DNA of 64,000 nucleotides from positions 524,449-588,448 of the forward strand of contig NZ_NOLJ01000002.1 of assembly GCF_002246015.1 (NCBI RefSeq). Reading direction: 5' to 3'. Source of the stretch: Nostoc sp. 'Peltigera membranacea cyanobiont' 210A. Its GTDB lineage: Bacteria; Cyanobacteriota; Cyanobacteriia; Cyanobacteriales; Nostocaceae. Both the position numbers and the translations under genes were made by a program. This document shows positions 44,256 through 53,171 of this stretch, one piece after another (the stretch's first letter is position 1; the number at the start of each line of letters is the position of its first letter). Below the pieces are notes generated by a model that ran no database searches, was not told the DNA's origin, and was given only the letters and a program-made list of their open reading frames with translations.

Positions 44256-45224
44256 GTGCAAAAAGAAATTCTGGCGGCGGGCTTTTACCTGTTATCTTTG
44301 ATATTTCCGCTCAAAGTCTCGGCAAAGGATTATGACGAGATTTATGTTTTTGGAGATAGCTTTTCCGATACGGGTAATGTATTTAATGCAACTAACGGAA
44401 TCGTTCCCCCAAATCCACCTTACTTTAATAAACGTTTTTCCAATGGTCCGGTTTGGGTGGAATATCTCGCCTCCAATCTACGGTTAACTTTTAATCCGAA
44501 CACCAACTTTGCCTTCGGTGGTGCAACTACAGGATTCAAGAATATAGGAATCAGCACTCTACCAGGATTACAACAACAAATCAACAGCTTTACAATAGCA
44601 AATCCGTCTGCCGATCCAAACTCCCTCTATATCTTGTGGGCGGGTATTAATGATTATTTAGATTACTTTTTCCAAGGCACTCCTAACCCTACCCAGAGTG
44701 TTACAAATTTATCAACGGCGGTAAAATCGCTTGCTGCTGTTGGGGCTAGAGATATCATGGTATTGAATTTGCCAGATTTAGGAAAGTTTCCAGTTACAAG
44801 CGGTAATCGTCAAATTTCTAGCTTACTTAGCACTTTTACCAGTAAACACAACTCCAGCTTGACCAAAAACCTTAACCTTTTGAGTCAGGAATTAAACCCT
44901 AATATCAAAATTATTCCTCTTGATATTAATTCTCTTTTTAATCGGATCATCGCAGAGCCGGAGGAATTCAGTCTCATGAATGGAACTGACTCGTGCATCG
45001 GAGATTCACCAGTGGTGCCGATTGAAGTTACCACACAGCCAGTTATATGTATCCCAGACAAGTTTTTATTCTGGGATGAAATCCATCCAACAACTGCCAC
45101 TCATAAGCTAATCGGAAAATTAGCATTTTCAGCGCTTAAGCCAGTGTCTGTCCCTGAATCTTCTGCTGTGTTAGGAGTCTTAGCTTTTAGTGTAGGTGCA
45201 GTATCGCTACGGAAACATAAATAG
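44256..45224 (+). CDS. GDSL/SGNH esterase with PEP-CTERM-like tail
   Basis: A 322-residue exported hydrolase with GTG start at 44256 and signal peptide (AAGFYLLSLIFPLKVSAKD). SGNH blocks: I IYVFGDSFSDTGN (Ser), II FAFGGATTG, III WAGINDYLD, V DEIHPTTATH (Asp, His), as in GDSL lipases of the thermolabile-hemolysin group. The end VPESSAVLGVLAFSVGAVSL-RKHK is a PEP-CTERM-type sorting signal (PES in place of PEP, hydrophobic segment, basic end). It is 40 nt after the KASIII-like gene on the same strand, perhaps acting on its product. Confidence 0.87.
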   Translation: MQKEILAAGFYLLSLIFPLKVSAKDYDEIYVFGDSFSDTGNVFNATNGIVPPNPPYFNKRFSNGPVWVEYLASNLRLTFNPNTNFAFGGATTGFKNIGISTLPGLQQQINSFTIANPSADPNSLYILWAGINDYLDYFFQGTPNPTQSVTNLSTAVKSLAAVGARDIMVLNLPDLGKFPVTSGNRQISSLLSTFTSKHNSSLTKNLNLLSQELNPNIKIIPLDINSLFNRIIAEPEEFSLMNGTDSCIGDSPVVPIEVTTQPVICIPDKFLFWDEIHPTTATHKLIGKLAFSALKPVSVPESSAVLGVLAFSVGAVSLRKHK

Positions 45225-45272
45225 CTATCAGTTAGTGCAAAACAAAGCAATCAAAAGGGAAAGAACACATCT

Positions 45273-46028
45273 ATGACAGGTCAATTGGATGGAAAAGTTG
45301 CGCTAGTTACAGGGGCTTCATCAGGTATTGGTCGGGCGAGTGCGATCGCATTTGCCAGCGCTGGAGCAAAAGTCGTGCTTGCTAGTCGTCGGCTCGCTGA
45401 AAGTGAGGAGACTGTACGCCTGATAAAAGAGACAGGAGGTGAAGCTATTTTTGTTAAGACCGACGTTTCAAATGCTGCTGAAGTGGAGGCACTGGTCAAT
45501 ACAACTGTCAAAATTTATGGTCGTTTAGACTGCGCTTGCAATAATGCTGGGATTGGGGGCAATCCCGGCTTAATCACCGATGATATGTCAGAAGAAGACT
45601 GGGATCGTCTGGTTAAGGTAAATCTTAAAGGAACGTGGCTCTGCCTCAAGTACGAAATCAGGGCGATGCTCAAACAGAACAGCGGGGCGATCGTAAATGT
45701 GGCTTCTGCTGCTGGTGTTGTAGGTATTGCGGGCATTGCAAACTATAGTGCTACCAAAGGTGGCGTCATCGCTTTAACCCGCGCGTTGGCTATGGACTAT
45801 GCTAAGGAAGGCATCCGGATCAATGTCGTGAGTCCCGGTGTCATCGAGACTGATATACTGAGTGCTTTGTCTAGAGATGCACTTGCTCAACTTAAGGCAA
45901 TGCATCCTATAGGACGCATTGGAAAGCCGGAGGAAGTGGCAGAAACAGTAGTGTGGTTGTGTTCGGAAGCAACTTCCTTCATCACGGGGCACAACATGAT
46001 AATTGATGGAGGATATACTGCACAGTAA
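45273..46028 (+). CDS. SDR oxidoreductase, glucose-1-dehydrogenase-like
   Basis: A 251-residue classical SDR. Cofactor motif TGASSGIGRASA, NNAG motif CNNAGIGG, catalytic VASAAG (Ser) and NYSATKGG (Tyr, Lys), C-terminal GHNMIIDGGYTAQ. VLASRRLAES after strand two suggests NADP(H). It belongs to the broad FabG/glucose-1-dehydrogenase group; the substrate is not evident. It closes a run of four same-strand genes (ThDP, KASIII-like, GDSL, SDR), each within 50 nt of the next, so a shared pathway is plausible. Confidence 0.9.
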   Translation: MTGQLDGKVALVTGASSGIGRASAIAFASAGAKVVLASRRLAESEETVRLIKETGGEAIFVKTDVSNAAEVEALVNTTVKIYGRLDCACNNAGIGGNPGLITDDMSEEDWDRLVKVNLKGTWLCLKYEIRAMLKQNSGAIVNVASAAGVVGIAGIANYSATKGGVIALTRALAMDYAKEGIRINVVSPGVIETDILSALSRDALAQLKAMHPIGRIGKPEEVAETVVWLCSEATSFITGHNMIIDGGYTAQ

Positions 46029-46143
46029 AGCAAGGCAGATGGAGGCAAGTTTCATAAGTTGTGATAGATATTACTTGCTTCCCGAATATCGCTTTTGCCA
46101 AAAACAAGCGCGAAATGTAAGAGCAGCATTTACAACTGTAATA

Positions 46144-49100
46144 CTACTCCTTATATTCAACTGCTCCTAAAGCTTTTAGAGTGGCAATAGTTGCAGAAGT
46201 TATACCTGTAATGGCCGTGATATTAGTGCCTTCGTAAGGTCTAGAGCTAAAAAGAGTTTTCAAGCATTCACCTTTTAAAATATCCCAAAGCTTAATTGTC
46301 CCATCTTCACTGCTACTAGCTAAAGTATTACCTTTAGAATTAAAAGCAACTGACCAGATTAATTTAGTGTGTGCTGATAAAGTTTTCTTGCAGTTGCTTG
46401 TGCTGACATCCCACAGCTTCACCGTTTGATCTCCGCTACCACTTGCTAATGTGCAACCATCCATACTAAAGGCAGCTGAATATACGGAATTGGTATGCCC
46501 ATACAAAGTTTTAAGACACATTCCGGTGCTGACATTCCATAGTTTCACTGTTTGGTCACTGCTGCTACTTGCCAATGTCGTAGCATCAGGACTGAAGGCA
46601 ACTGACCAGACCCAGTCAGTATGACCTTGCAGAATCTGGAGGCATTTACCATTGCTGACATCCCAAAGCCTTACTGTTTGGTCATGGCAACCACTAGCTA
46701 GCGTATGATCGTCTAAACTAAAAGCGACAGACCATACCCGCTGGGTGTGCCCTTGTAAAGTCTTTAAGCATTTACCAGTGCTGACATCCCACAACTTTAC
46801 TGTTTGGTCATCACTGCCAGTTGCCAGCATTGTACCATCGTGACTAAAGGCAACTGATAAAATCCGATTACTATGCCCCTGCAACGTTTTGAGACACTGA
46901 CCGATGCTAATATCCCATAGTTTCACTGTTTGATCTTCGCTGCCACTAGCAAGGATGCTACCATCTGGACTAAGGGAAACTGATGTAACCCGATTACTAT
47001 GCCCCTGGAACGTTTTAAGACATTTACCTGTGCTGGTATCCCATAACCTTATCATTTGATCGCCACTACCACTAACAAGCATCGTGCCTTGAGGATTAAA
47101 GGTAACTGACCATATTCCATTACAGTAACCCTGCAAAATCTTAAGGCATTGACCTGTACTGACATCCCACAGCCTTACCGTTTGGTCATCACTGCCACTT
47201 ACCAGCATCGTAGAATCAGGACTAAAGGCAACTGACCAGATCCGAGTGCCATGCCCCTTGAAAGTCTTGAGGCATTGGCTTGTACTGACATCCCATAGCT
47301 TTACCGTTTGGTCATCACTGCCACTTGCCAACATCATACTGTCTGAATTGAAGGCAACCGAATTTACTAAGTCAGTATGACCTTGCAAGGTATGAAGGCA
47401 TTGGCTTGTAGCAACATCCCACAGCTTTACTGTATGGTCATGACAACCACTAGCCAATATTTGACCGTCTGGGCTGAAGGCAACTGACTGTACTCTATGG
47501 GTGTGTCCCACTAAAGTGGCTAGGCATTGACCAGTGATGATATCCCATAACCTTACCGTGTGGTCGTCACTTCCAGTAGCAAGCATTGTATCATCAGCAC
47601 TAAAAGCAACTGCCCACACCCGACTACCATGTTCTAGTAGAGTCTTAAGGCATTGCCCGGTACTGATATCCCACAACCTCACTGTTGTGTCCTCACTGCT
47701 ACTCGCTAGTATATTACCATTTGAGCTGAAGGAAACAGACCAGATTCCACCGCTATGGCCCTGTAAAGTGGCTAGGCATTGACCACTGCTAGTATCCCAC
47801 AGCTTCACTGTTTGATCATCACTACCACTAGCGAGAACACAACCATCGGGACTAAAGGTAACTGGCCAAATCCAACCCTTGTGCCCCTTGCAGGTAAGCA
47901 GTTGTTTTCCATCCACAACTTGATACAGGCGAATCTCATTATTAGTATCTCCTGTCGCTAAAAGTTTTCCATCAGGGCTGAATGCCACTGAGTGAATCCC
48001 CCCTATGGTTTCAGCAAAAACACATTTACTTAGATTGGCATGAGCAAAATTTACATTGTGAAAATTTACGTTGCGTAGGTCTGCTTGCCAAACAGTCAGA
48101 TAAGAAAAATCATAGCCACTTAGATCCGTCTCTAGATGACAAAGCAGATTGAAAATATTGCCAGCCGTATACCCTGGTTCTAGCGGAGATTCTTCTCGCA
48201 GTCTTGCAAGAATTTGAGTTAACTGACTTTCAATATTTTTTTTACTTCTTAAGTGGTTAAGTAACCCATCTATAACTGGTTTAAGGATAAGGCGAATCTG
48301 AATATCTTTAACATAGTCTTTACCAGTCGCCTTTATCAAAGTATGGCGCCTAAAGGACTCAATATTCTGAGTGACAATCTCTTCACAGACCTGTTCTATC
48401 AATCTACTAGTCATATACTCCATGACCACAGGCTGAAGTGTGAATAGTGCTTCACTTTTTTCAATCAGCGTAGGCGTTGGCATTAGCGTACCCCTACCGG
48501 GAAGCAAGCTACGCGCAGCCTCTCGTAGAGAAGCCTTCTCGATTAGCGATCGCCTTAGCAGAGATTCCACAGCCTCCATTAATTTTGCTTGCGGTACTTG
48601 GGATGTAATATCATTTCGCAATTCTGGAAGCGCCATTGGCTCACGATTAATCGCTAGCCAATACATTATTTCCTTTTCTAAATCTGACAAGCGCTCAAAC
48701 TGCTGCTCTAAAATATCGCGAATGTCTCCAAAAACAGCCGTGTCTTGTTGCAAAAATCCAGTGACATTACCATCAAAAACATCTTGAATGGTTGTGGCAA
48801 CTATCTTTAAAGCTAATGGATTGCCTGCGTAACGTTCAATCATTACTTTCCATTCATCTTCTGCTGCCGATAGTCCCTTGAATTTTAAAATTTCTTGCCC
48901 TTCCGCCACCTTCAATCCACTCAGTGGCAATGAGCGAACAGGTAGTGCTTGTCCTTCCAGAAATGCTATTTCTCTGGGTTTTTCACGACTAGTAAGCACT
49001 AAGCAGCTTTGGTGAGTTGCTTCTCCTACCCGTCTTAAAAGCTCACCATATTCCTCATATCCTTCAGGGTAAAGTCCGGCGCGGCTGCCACTACGGAGAA

Positions 49101-49746
49101 TTGATTCTGCATTATCAAGGATGACTAAACAGCGATAATTTTGTAAATAATAGAGTAGTCGCGATACGCGATCGCTAAAACTTTCTGGTAAGTTACTTTC
49201 TGTTTCCCGTTCGTCAGATAAAAATTGGATTAAGTTACCTAGAATAATTTTAACAGGCGGTGCTTCTCGTAGCGATCGCCAGATCACATACTCAAAGTTG
49301 TCCTGAATTTTTTCAGCAAACTTTACAGACAGTGCTGTTTTGCCAATACCTCCTATTCCCAATAGTGCAACCAATTGGCAGTGCTCATTGAGAATCCATT
49401 GCTCTAATGTAATAAGTTCTTCTACACGCCCATAAAAAGCGGAGTTAAAGATAGCCTCTCCCCAATCTAGACGAGTATTTGAGCTTGAATAGTCACTTTT
49501 ATCTATTTTTAAGTTAAAAACTGAAAAAAGCTTCTCAATAGTCTGTTTGTCAACTCCTCCTTCCCGATTCAATACTTTCGAGATGGTAGCGGAATATAAA
49601 CCAGAACGTACACTCATTTCTTCAAGAGTATACCGATTTCCAAAATTTTCTTTTGCTTCTGACTGATGCTTTGCTTCTTTAATTTTTTGTAACCCATTGG
49701 TAGTAAGTGTAACGCCACGCTTACGTCTCCAATTCTGTAAAGTCAT
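46144..49746 (-). CDS. STAND protein: HTH, NB-ARC ATPase, pentapeptides, 14 WD40 repeats
   Basis: A 1200-residue protein. Residues about 40-85 form a lambda-repressor-type HTH (YTLEEMSVRSGLYSATISKVLN). The NB-ARC ATPase follows: Walker A LLGIGGIGKTALS (about 129-140), Walker B CLVILDNAE and a winged-helix region. Short pentapeptide-like units (DLRNVNFHNVNFAHANL) precede 14 WD40 repeats, enough for two seven-bladed propellers. A repeat-derived segment (REAARSLLPGRGTLMPTPT) is inserted in frame near the end of the ATPase half. Such proteins oligomerise on ligand binding; relatives act in signalling or antiphage defence, but no effector enzyme domain is seen. Confidence 0.9.
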   Translation of the reverse strand: MTLQNWRRKRGVTLTTNGLQKIKEAKHQSEAKENFGNRYTLEEMSVRSGLYSATISKVLNREGGVDKQTIEKLFSVFNLKIDKSDYSSSNTRLDWGEAIFNSAFYGRVEELITLEQWILNEHCQLVALLGIGGIGKTALSVKFAEKIQDNFEYVIWRSLREAPPVKIILGNLIQFLSDERETESNLPESFSDRVSRLLYYLQNYRCLVILDNAESILRSGSRAGLYPEGYEEYGELLRRVGEATHQSCLVLTSREKPREIAFLEGQALPVRSLPLSGLKVAEGQEILKFKGLSAAEDEWKVMIERYAGNPLALKIVATTIQDVFDGNVTGFLQQDTAVFGDIRDILEQQFERLSDLEKEIMYWLAINREPMALPELRNDITSQVPQAKLMEAVESLLRRSLIEKASLREAARSLLPGRGTLMPTPTLIEKSEALFTLQPVVMEYMTSRLIEQVCEEIVTQNIESFRRHTLIKATGKDYVKDIQIRLILKPVIDGLLNHLRSKKNIESQLTQILARLREESPLEPGYTAGNIFNLLCHLETDLSGYDFSYLTVWQADLRNVNFHNVNFAHANLSKCVFAETIGGIHSVAFSPDGKLLATGDTNNEIRLYQVVDGKQLLTCKGHKGWIWPVTFSPDGCVLASGSDDQTVKLWDTSSGQCLATLQGHSGGIWSVSFSSNGNILASSSEDTTVRLWDISTGQCLKTLLEHGSRVWAVAFSADDTMLATGSDDHTVRLWDIITGQCLATLVGHTHRVQSVAFSPDGQILASGCHDHTVKLWDVATSQCLHTLQGHTDLVNSVAFNSDSMMLASGSDDQTVKLWDVSTSQCLKTFKGHGTRIWSVAFSPDSTMLVSGSDDQTVRLWDVSTGQCLKILQGYCNGIWSVTFNPQGTMLVSGSGDQMIRLWDTSTGKCLKTFQGHSNRVTSVSLSPDGSILASGSEDQTVKLWDISIGQCLKTLQGHSNRILSVAFSHDGTMLATGSDDQTVKLWDVSTGKCLKTLQGHTQRVWSVAFSLDDHTLASGCHDQTVRLWDVSNGKCLQILQGHTDWVWSVAFSPDATTLASSSSDQTVKLWNVSTGMCLKTLYGHTNSVYSAAFSMDGCTLASGSGDQTVKLWDVSTSNCKKTLSAHTKLIWSVAFNSKGNTLASSSEDGTIKLWDILKGECLKTLFSSRPYEGTNITAITGITSATIATLKALGAVEYKE
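48488..48560. repeat. Dispersed repeat inside the STAND gene
   Basis: CCCTACCGGGAAGCAAGCTA.. CGCGCAGCCTCTCGTAGAGAAG belongs to the family at 14346-14465 and 40919-41032. It is translated in frame on the minus strand. Confidence 0.7.
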
Positions 49747-50394
49747 GTATTAACTCACTGTTCGTTTAATCACTTTTTATGAAAAGGAATTATCTACTAG
49801 TACAACACGGCGGAAATAAACCAACCCTTCGGGTGACGCTCGCAGGCTCGCTAACGGCAGTTCCTCATGGGGGGAACCCCCATCGCCCTTGGCGTCTCCC
49901 CTTGGGAGAAGACCGGACTGCCTCACCATTCCAAATCAACGAAACCTTTATACTGTATTCATTTTTAATTTTTAATTTTTAATTTTTAATTCCGCCTTGC
50001 GGTACTAGGTTGCTATAGATATGGGGTAATAGCCATAACAAACGGATAATCTTATGTTGCAGAGAATTTAAAACACGTATATTACCAAAATATTCACTGA
50101 TAAAAAGCACCTTTGGCATCCACTTATCTCGATAATTCAACACCGTTTGCTCAACAGACCATCTGGACTGTAGGGCATTGCTGACACCATCTCTTCAGCC
50201 GAAAGCTTCTTGCATTTGGTGATGACAGATTTATTACGTATGGTACTAGTTATTTAATACCTCGTATTATCCGTAATATTTTTGGGGCGTAAAGCTTAAG
50301 TTCAATCTCAAAATCTCGATTTTCACTGGTAAAGACAGTTCAGAATTGGCAATCTTGATAAAGAAAGTTTTGTATATATCTAGCTTATCAATCA
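49747..50394. other. Gene-poor spacer with repeat block
   Basis: About 49815-49925 has G/C-rich repeat DNA (CCTTCGGGTGACGCTCGCAG.., GGGGGGAACCCCCATCG, GGCGTCTCCCCTTGGGAGAAG), then TTTTTAATTTTTAATT tandem units at 49962-49990. The rest, to 50394, shows no gene. Confidence 0.5.
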
Positions 50395-50574
50395 ATGAAT
50401 AAAACTGCTGCACTTAAATTTCCCCGTTTGACAACCTCCAGTCAAAAAAGAGCGCTTAAGCGAATCACTATCAATTTGACATCAGATGAAGCCCAAAACC
50501 TTGAAAAGTATTGCGAACAGACAGGCAAACTAGCAATAGACGTGATTCGAGAACTCATTCAAGCTTTGCCTTGA
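50395..50574 (+). CDS. Short ribbon-helix-helix protein, copy 1
   Basis: A 59-residue protein. After a basic N-terminus (FPRLTTSSQKRALK) comes RITINLTSDEAQNLEKYCEQ..KLAIDVIRELIQAL, a beta-strand followed by two helices, the CopG/Arc-type ribbon-helix-helix pattern. Such proteins bind DNA as dimers and are often antitoxins or plasmid regulators. No toxin-like gene is adjacent. A second, related gene faces it at 50916-51062. Confidence 0.7.
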   Translation: MNKTAALKFPRLTTSSQKRALKRITINLTSDEAQNLEKYCEQTGKLAIDVIRELIQALP

Positions 50575-50740
50575 CCTGCTGCTGAACGTTGACGCCAAGT
50601 CTGAAAAGCGCCAGTCCAGAAGAGTTTTAGCTGAAGTAGAAAGTGTTGCAGATTTGGACAAAGGTTTCCAATTTTACTCTGACGTGAGTAATTGCAAGAG
50701 CAGTAATCATAGAAACGAACGCGAGTGCGTCTCGCAGAGA

Positions 50741-50846
50741 AGTCCGCCTGCGCGGACTTAAGAAATTGGAAACCCGCCTACGCGGGTTTTGTCCGTGTAG
50801 GCGCGAATTCCATTCGCTAGGCTTTTTACAAAAGTGAGATGCTCCC
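50741..50846. mobile_element. Partial copy of the 182-bp MITE
   Basis: AGTCCGCCTGCGCGGACTTA.., AAACCCGCCTACGCGGGTTT, GCGCGAATTCCATTCGC and the end TGAGATGCTCCC (50835-50846) correspond to the right two-thirds of the element at 32953-33134. The left terminal repeat is not present. Confidence 0.7.
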
Positions 50847-50915
50847 CAATTAAACCAAATTTTAATACTTATATCTTGAAAATGAACCAAGGTGAAATAG
50901 TTAGCAAATCTACTT

Positions 50916-51062
50916 TTATTTCGTCAGTGGCAAGGCCCGAATGAGTTCTCTAATTACATCCGTTGCTGGTCTGCCTGTCTGTTCACAATATTTTTCAAGG
51001 TTTTTGGCTTCATTTGATGCCAGGTTTATAGTGATTCGCTTGACCGCCCATTTTTTGTTCAT
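50916..51062 (-). CDS. Short ribbon-helix-helix protein, copy 2
   Basis: A 48-residue protein, MNKKWAVKRITINLASNEAK then NLEKYCEQTGRPATDVIREL and IRALPLTK. It is clearly paralogous to the gene at 50395-50574: KRITINL, NLEKYCEQTG, DVIRELI and ALP are shared, and DNA identity is high over the domain. The two genes converge, with a MITE fragment between them. Likely a DNA-binding regulator or orphan antitoxin. Confidence 0.7.
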   Translation of the reverse strand: MNKKWAVKRITINLASNEAKNLEKYCEQTGRPATDVIRELIRALPLTK

Positions 51063-52087
51063 ACTGAAATAGATAAATCGTGTAATCATAACTTCAAATC
51101 CTGATTTTACCTTCCAAATGGAAAGTAACCTAAATTTTGGATATACTGAGATACTTTTTCAATAGGACACGTTGTAAATAAATATTACAGGTGTGCTTTA
51201 CTAATTTACTAACTTTTCTATAAATGATAAAGGAAGAATCAATATTTGCTACTCTATCATTTAATTTTTTATCCCTTTTAGCTTAGGCTGTAGTCTAATG
51301 CCTACCCGTTCGCTGCGCGTAGCAAGCTATGTGCAACAGCAACTACAGGACAAGGGTGACACATAAAGTTGCGAGTGTCTACAACAAGAGTCAGCTAATG
51401 ATCTAGAGTAAGGGAATCCAAACGCACTTGGCAAATAAAGATAAATTCTAAAATTATTCCTGTCTTTTGAATGTTAATTCATCATTGAAAGTGCAGGTTG
51501 AGAGCGATATTATTACTCGATTTACAGAAAATATATATGGCATCTAGTTAATTCTAGACGAGCAAAATTTTACAGCGTTTCCATTAAACTATAAATCTAC
51601 TTGATTCACCTCAGCAACTCAATTAATATTGGCAGAATATCTATTTATATCATTCTAAATCAAGTCATAATTGAAGATTAATTGCAATAAATTTAGAATT
51701 AACAATATTGTAGAAAGCCTTAACCTAAATTTGTACTAAGTTTAACTCAACCTTTGCTTACGCTGTATGCCTTAGTAAGAAGATTGTGTAGTAACTATAG
51801 CAAAATACTGTATTCCAATCGGGTTTTAGATGTATTGATACCATTAACCCAGAGTTAAAAGTCAAATTGGAGGTTCTTACGAGTTGCTGATTACTGCATT
51901 AAGGATTGGAGATTCATAGAAACTGCAACTAAACCAATTACATATACTCTGAGCCAAATTAGCTGGAGCGTAGACACATAAGACGCACAGATGCTGCTTT
52001 AGTGGCGGAAAACTAGGTGTCTATGCCGACAGCGTGAGACTTGCATATTTTCTGTGGAGTTTTCTTAACTATTCTTGAGGAGTACAA
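51063..52087. other. Long gene-free region
   Basis: About 1 kb of AT-rich DNA. CGTTCGCTGCGCGTAGCAAG at about 51308-51327 is a fragment of the compound dispersed repeat. I see no frame with protein-like features, no tRNA and no obvious structured RNA, though a small RNA could be missed. Confidence 0.45.
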
Positions 52088-52588
52088 ATGCTTCAGGCTA
52101 TCGCTGTTGCTTGGTTATTACTGTTTTTTGGCGATTTTCTATCTACATTCTTTTATCACGTACCCGAGCACGTTTTTGGTAGCCTTCATTTAAAAACGCA
52201 CCACTCCTGGAAGAAGGACTTCCGCCATTATGCTATTTTGACTTTTAATCCCCAGGTTCTTTTAGATGGTATCTTGGGAGCTTTACCTTATGTACTTGTA
52301 GCAGTAGTCTTGTGGTCTTTCTCTCCCATTGGCGTTATCTCTGGATTACTGCTTGGTCAGTTTCATGTATGGTGGAGACACATAAGTGTACTAGGTTGGC
52401 AAACTCCAAAGCCTGTAAATATCTTATGTCAAATTCTATTTATTACCACTCCTGAGAGACACTGGTTACATCATCACAAAACTAATTTAGGTTTTGGCGA
52501 TATTTTCACCTTCTTTGAACAACCTGCACAAATGTGGTTGCGCTGGCTGCGATTACTCAGACTTCGTTTTCGCGATTCTCGGATCTAA
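52088..52588 (+). CDS. Fatty-acid-hydroxylase/sterol-desaturase superfamily membrane protein
   Basis: A 166-residue integral membrane protein. His clusters typical of the di-iron superfamily are present: HVPEHVFGSLHLKTHH, HVWWRH and ERHWLHHHKTNLGFGD. Three hydrophobic stretches (IAVAWLLLFFGDFLSTFF, ILGALPYVLVAVVLWSF, VISGLLLGQF) carry them. It is shorter than many relatives but holds all three His boxes. Carotenoid, lipid or sterol-like hydroxylation or desaturation is possible; the substrate is unknown. GAGGAG lies just before the ATG. A HIP1-containing terminator follows. Confidence 0.85.
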   Translation: MLQAIAVAWLLLFFGDFLSTFFYHVPEHVFGSLHLKTHHSWKKDFRHYAILTFNPQVLLDGILGALPYVLVAVVLWSFSPIGVISGLLLGQFHVWWRHISVLGWQTPKPVNILCQILFITTPERHWLHHHKTNLGFGDIFTFFEQPAQMWLRWLRLLRLRFRDSRI

Positions 52589-52626
52589 CTAAAACTAGCG
52601 CTTACTAAATACTTTTTAAAATTACC

Positions 52627-52655
52627 AAAAGAAGCTGCGATCGCAGCTTCTTTTT
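52627..52655 (+). terminator. Intrinsic terminator built on a HIP1 palindrome
   Basis: GAAGCTGCGATCGCAGCTTC (52631-52650) is a perfect 20-bp palindrome with GCGATCGC at its centre, preceded by AAAA and followed by TTTTT. It lies 42 nt after the hydroxylase-family stop codon. Confidence 0.8.
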
Positions 52656-52872
52656 ATACACTAGAGGGGATTGTTCCAATCTCATAAATGCGCTCACCCA
52701 CATACTCAAAAACGCTGATTCCCAATTTACGAATAGTAGTAATAAGAGACATAAAGTAATTATAATTTAAACCTATAGATTGTTTAATACCTAAAATTTT
52801 ACTTATATTTTTATAGAACTCATCAAAAAGTAAACAAGTTACATAGACGGAAGGATGCCTCTGGTAGGAAGT
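52654..52872 (-). pseudogene. C-terminal gene fragment, probably transposase remnant
   Basis: An open frame of 72 codons without a plausible start reads HPSVYVTCLLFDEFYKNISK, ILGIKQSIGLNYNYFMSL, ITTIRKLGISVFEYVGERI. The ending FMSLITTIRKLGISVFEYV.. recalls C-termini of cyanobacterial transposases (IS66-like by memory; weak). The stop codon overlaps the T-run of the HIP1 terminator. Everything upstream is lost or frameshifted. Confidence 0.4.
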
Positions 52873-53171
52873 TTAAAGGTATTTACTTCCGCTCAACTTC
52901 GCTGTTATATCGCCAATATTTTTGGGAAAACTAGTCTTAATTAGTAAATTATTATATTCCTAGATTTTTATGACAATTCCTCTCTTTTCTGGAAATGCTG
53001 GGCGTAGCTTGCTTATCCGAAGGGGTACGGATAGCTACGGTGAAGAAGGCAGGAGGCAGGAGGTAGGAGGCAGAAAGTTGGAATACGGTGTAGGTTTCTC
53101 TGCGAGACGCAACACGAACACACTTACACTAATTGCCAGAAATTCGCAACCTGCTCTAGATGAGGTGTCTC
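52873..53171. other. Upstream region of the kinase cluster
   Basis: About 300 bp. 53000-53035 is a fragment of the compound dispersed repeat (GCGTAGCTTGCTTATCCG.. GGGGTACGG), followed by GGCAGGAGGCAGGAGG tandem units. A small frame through it has repeat composition and is not called. Confidence 0.5.
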
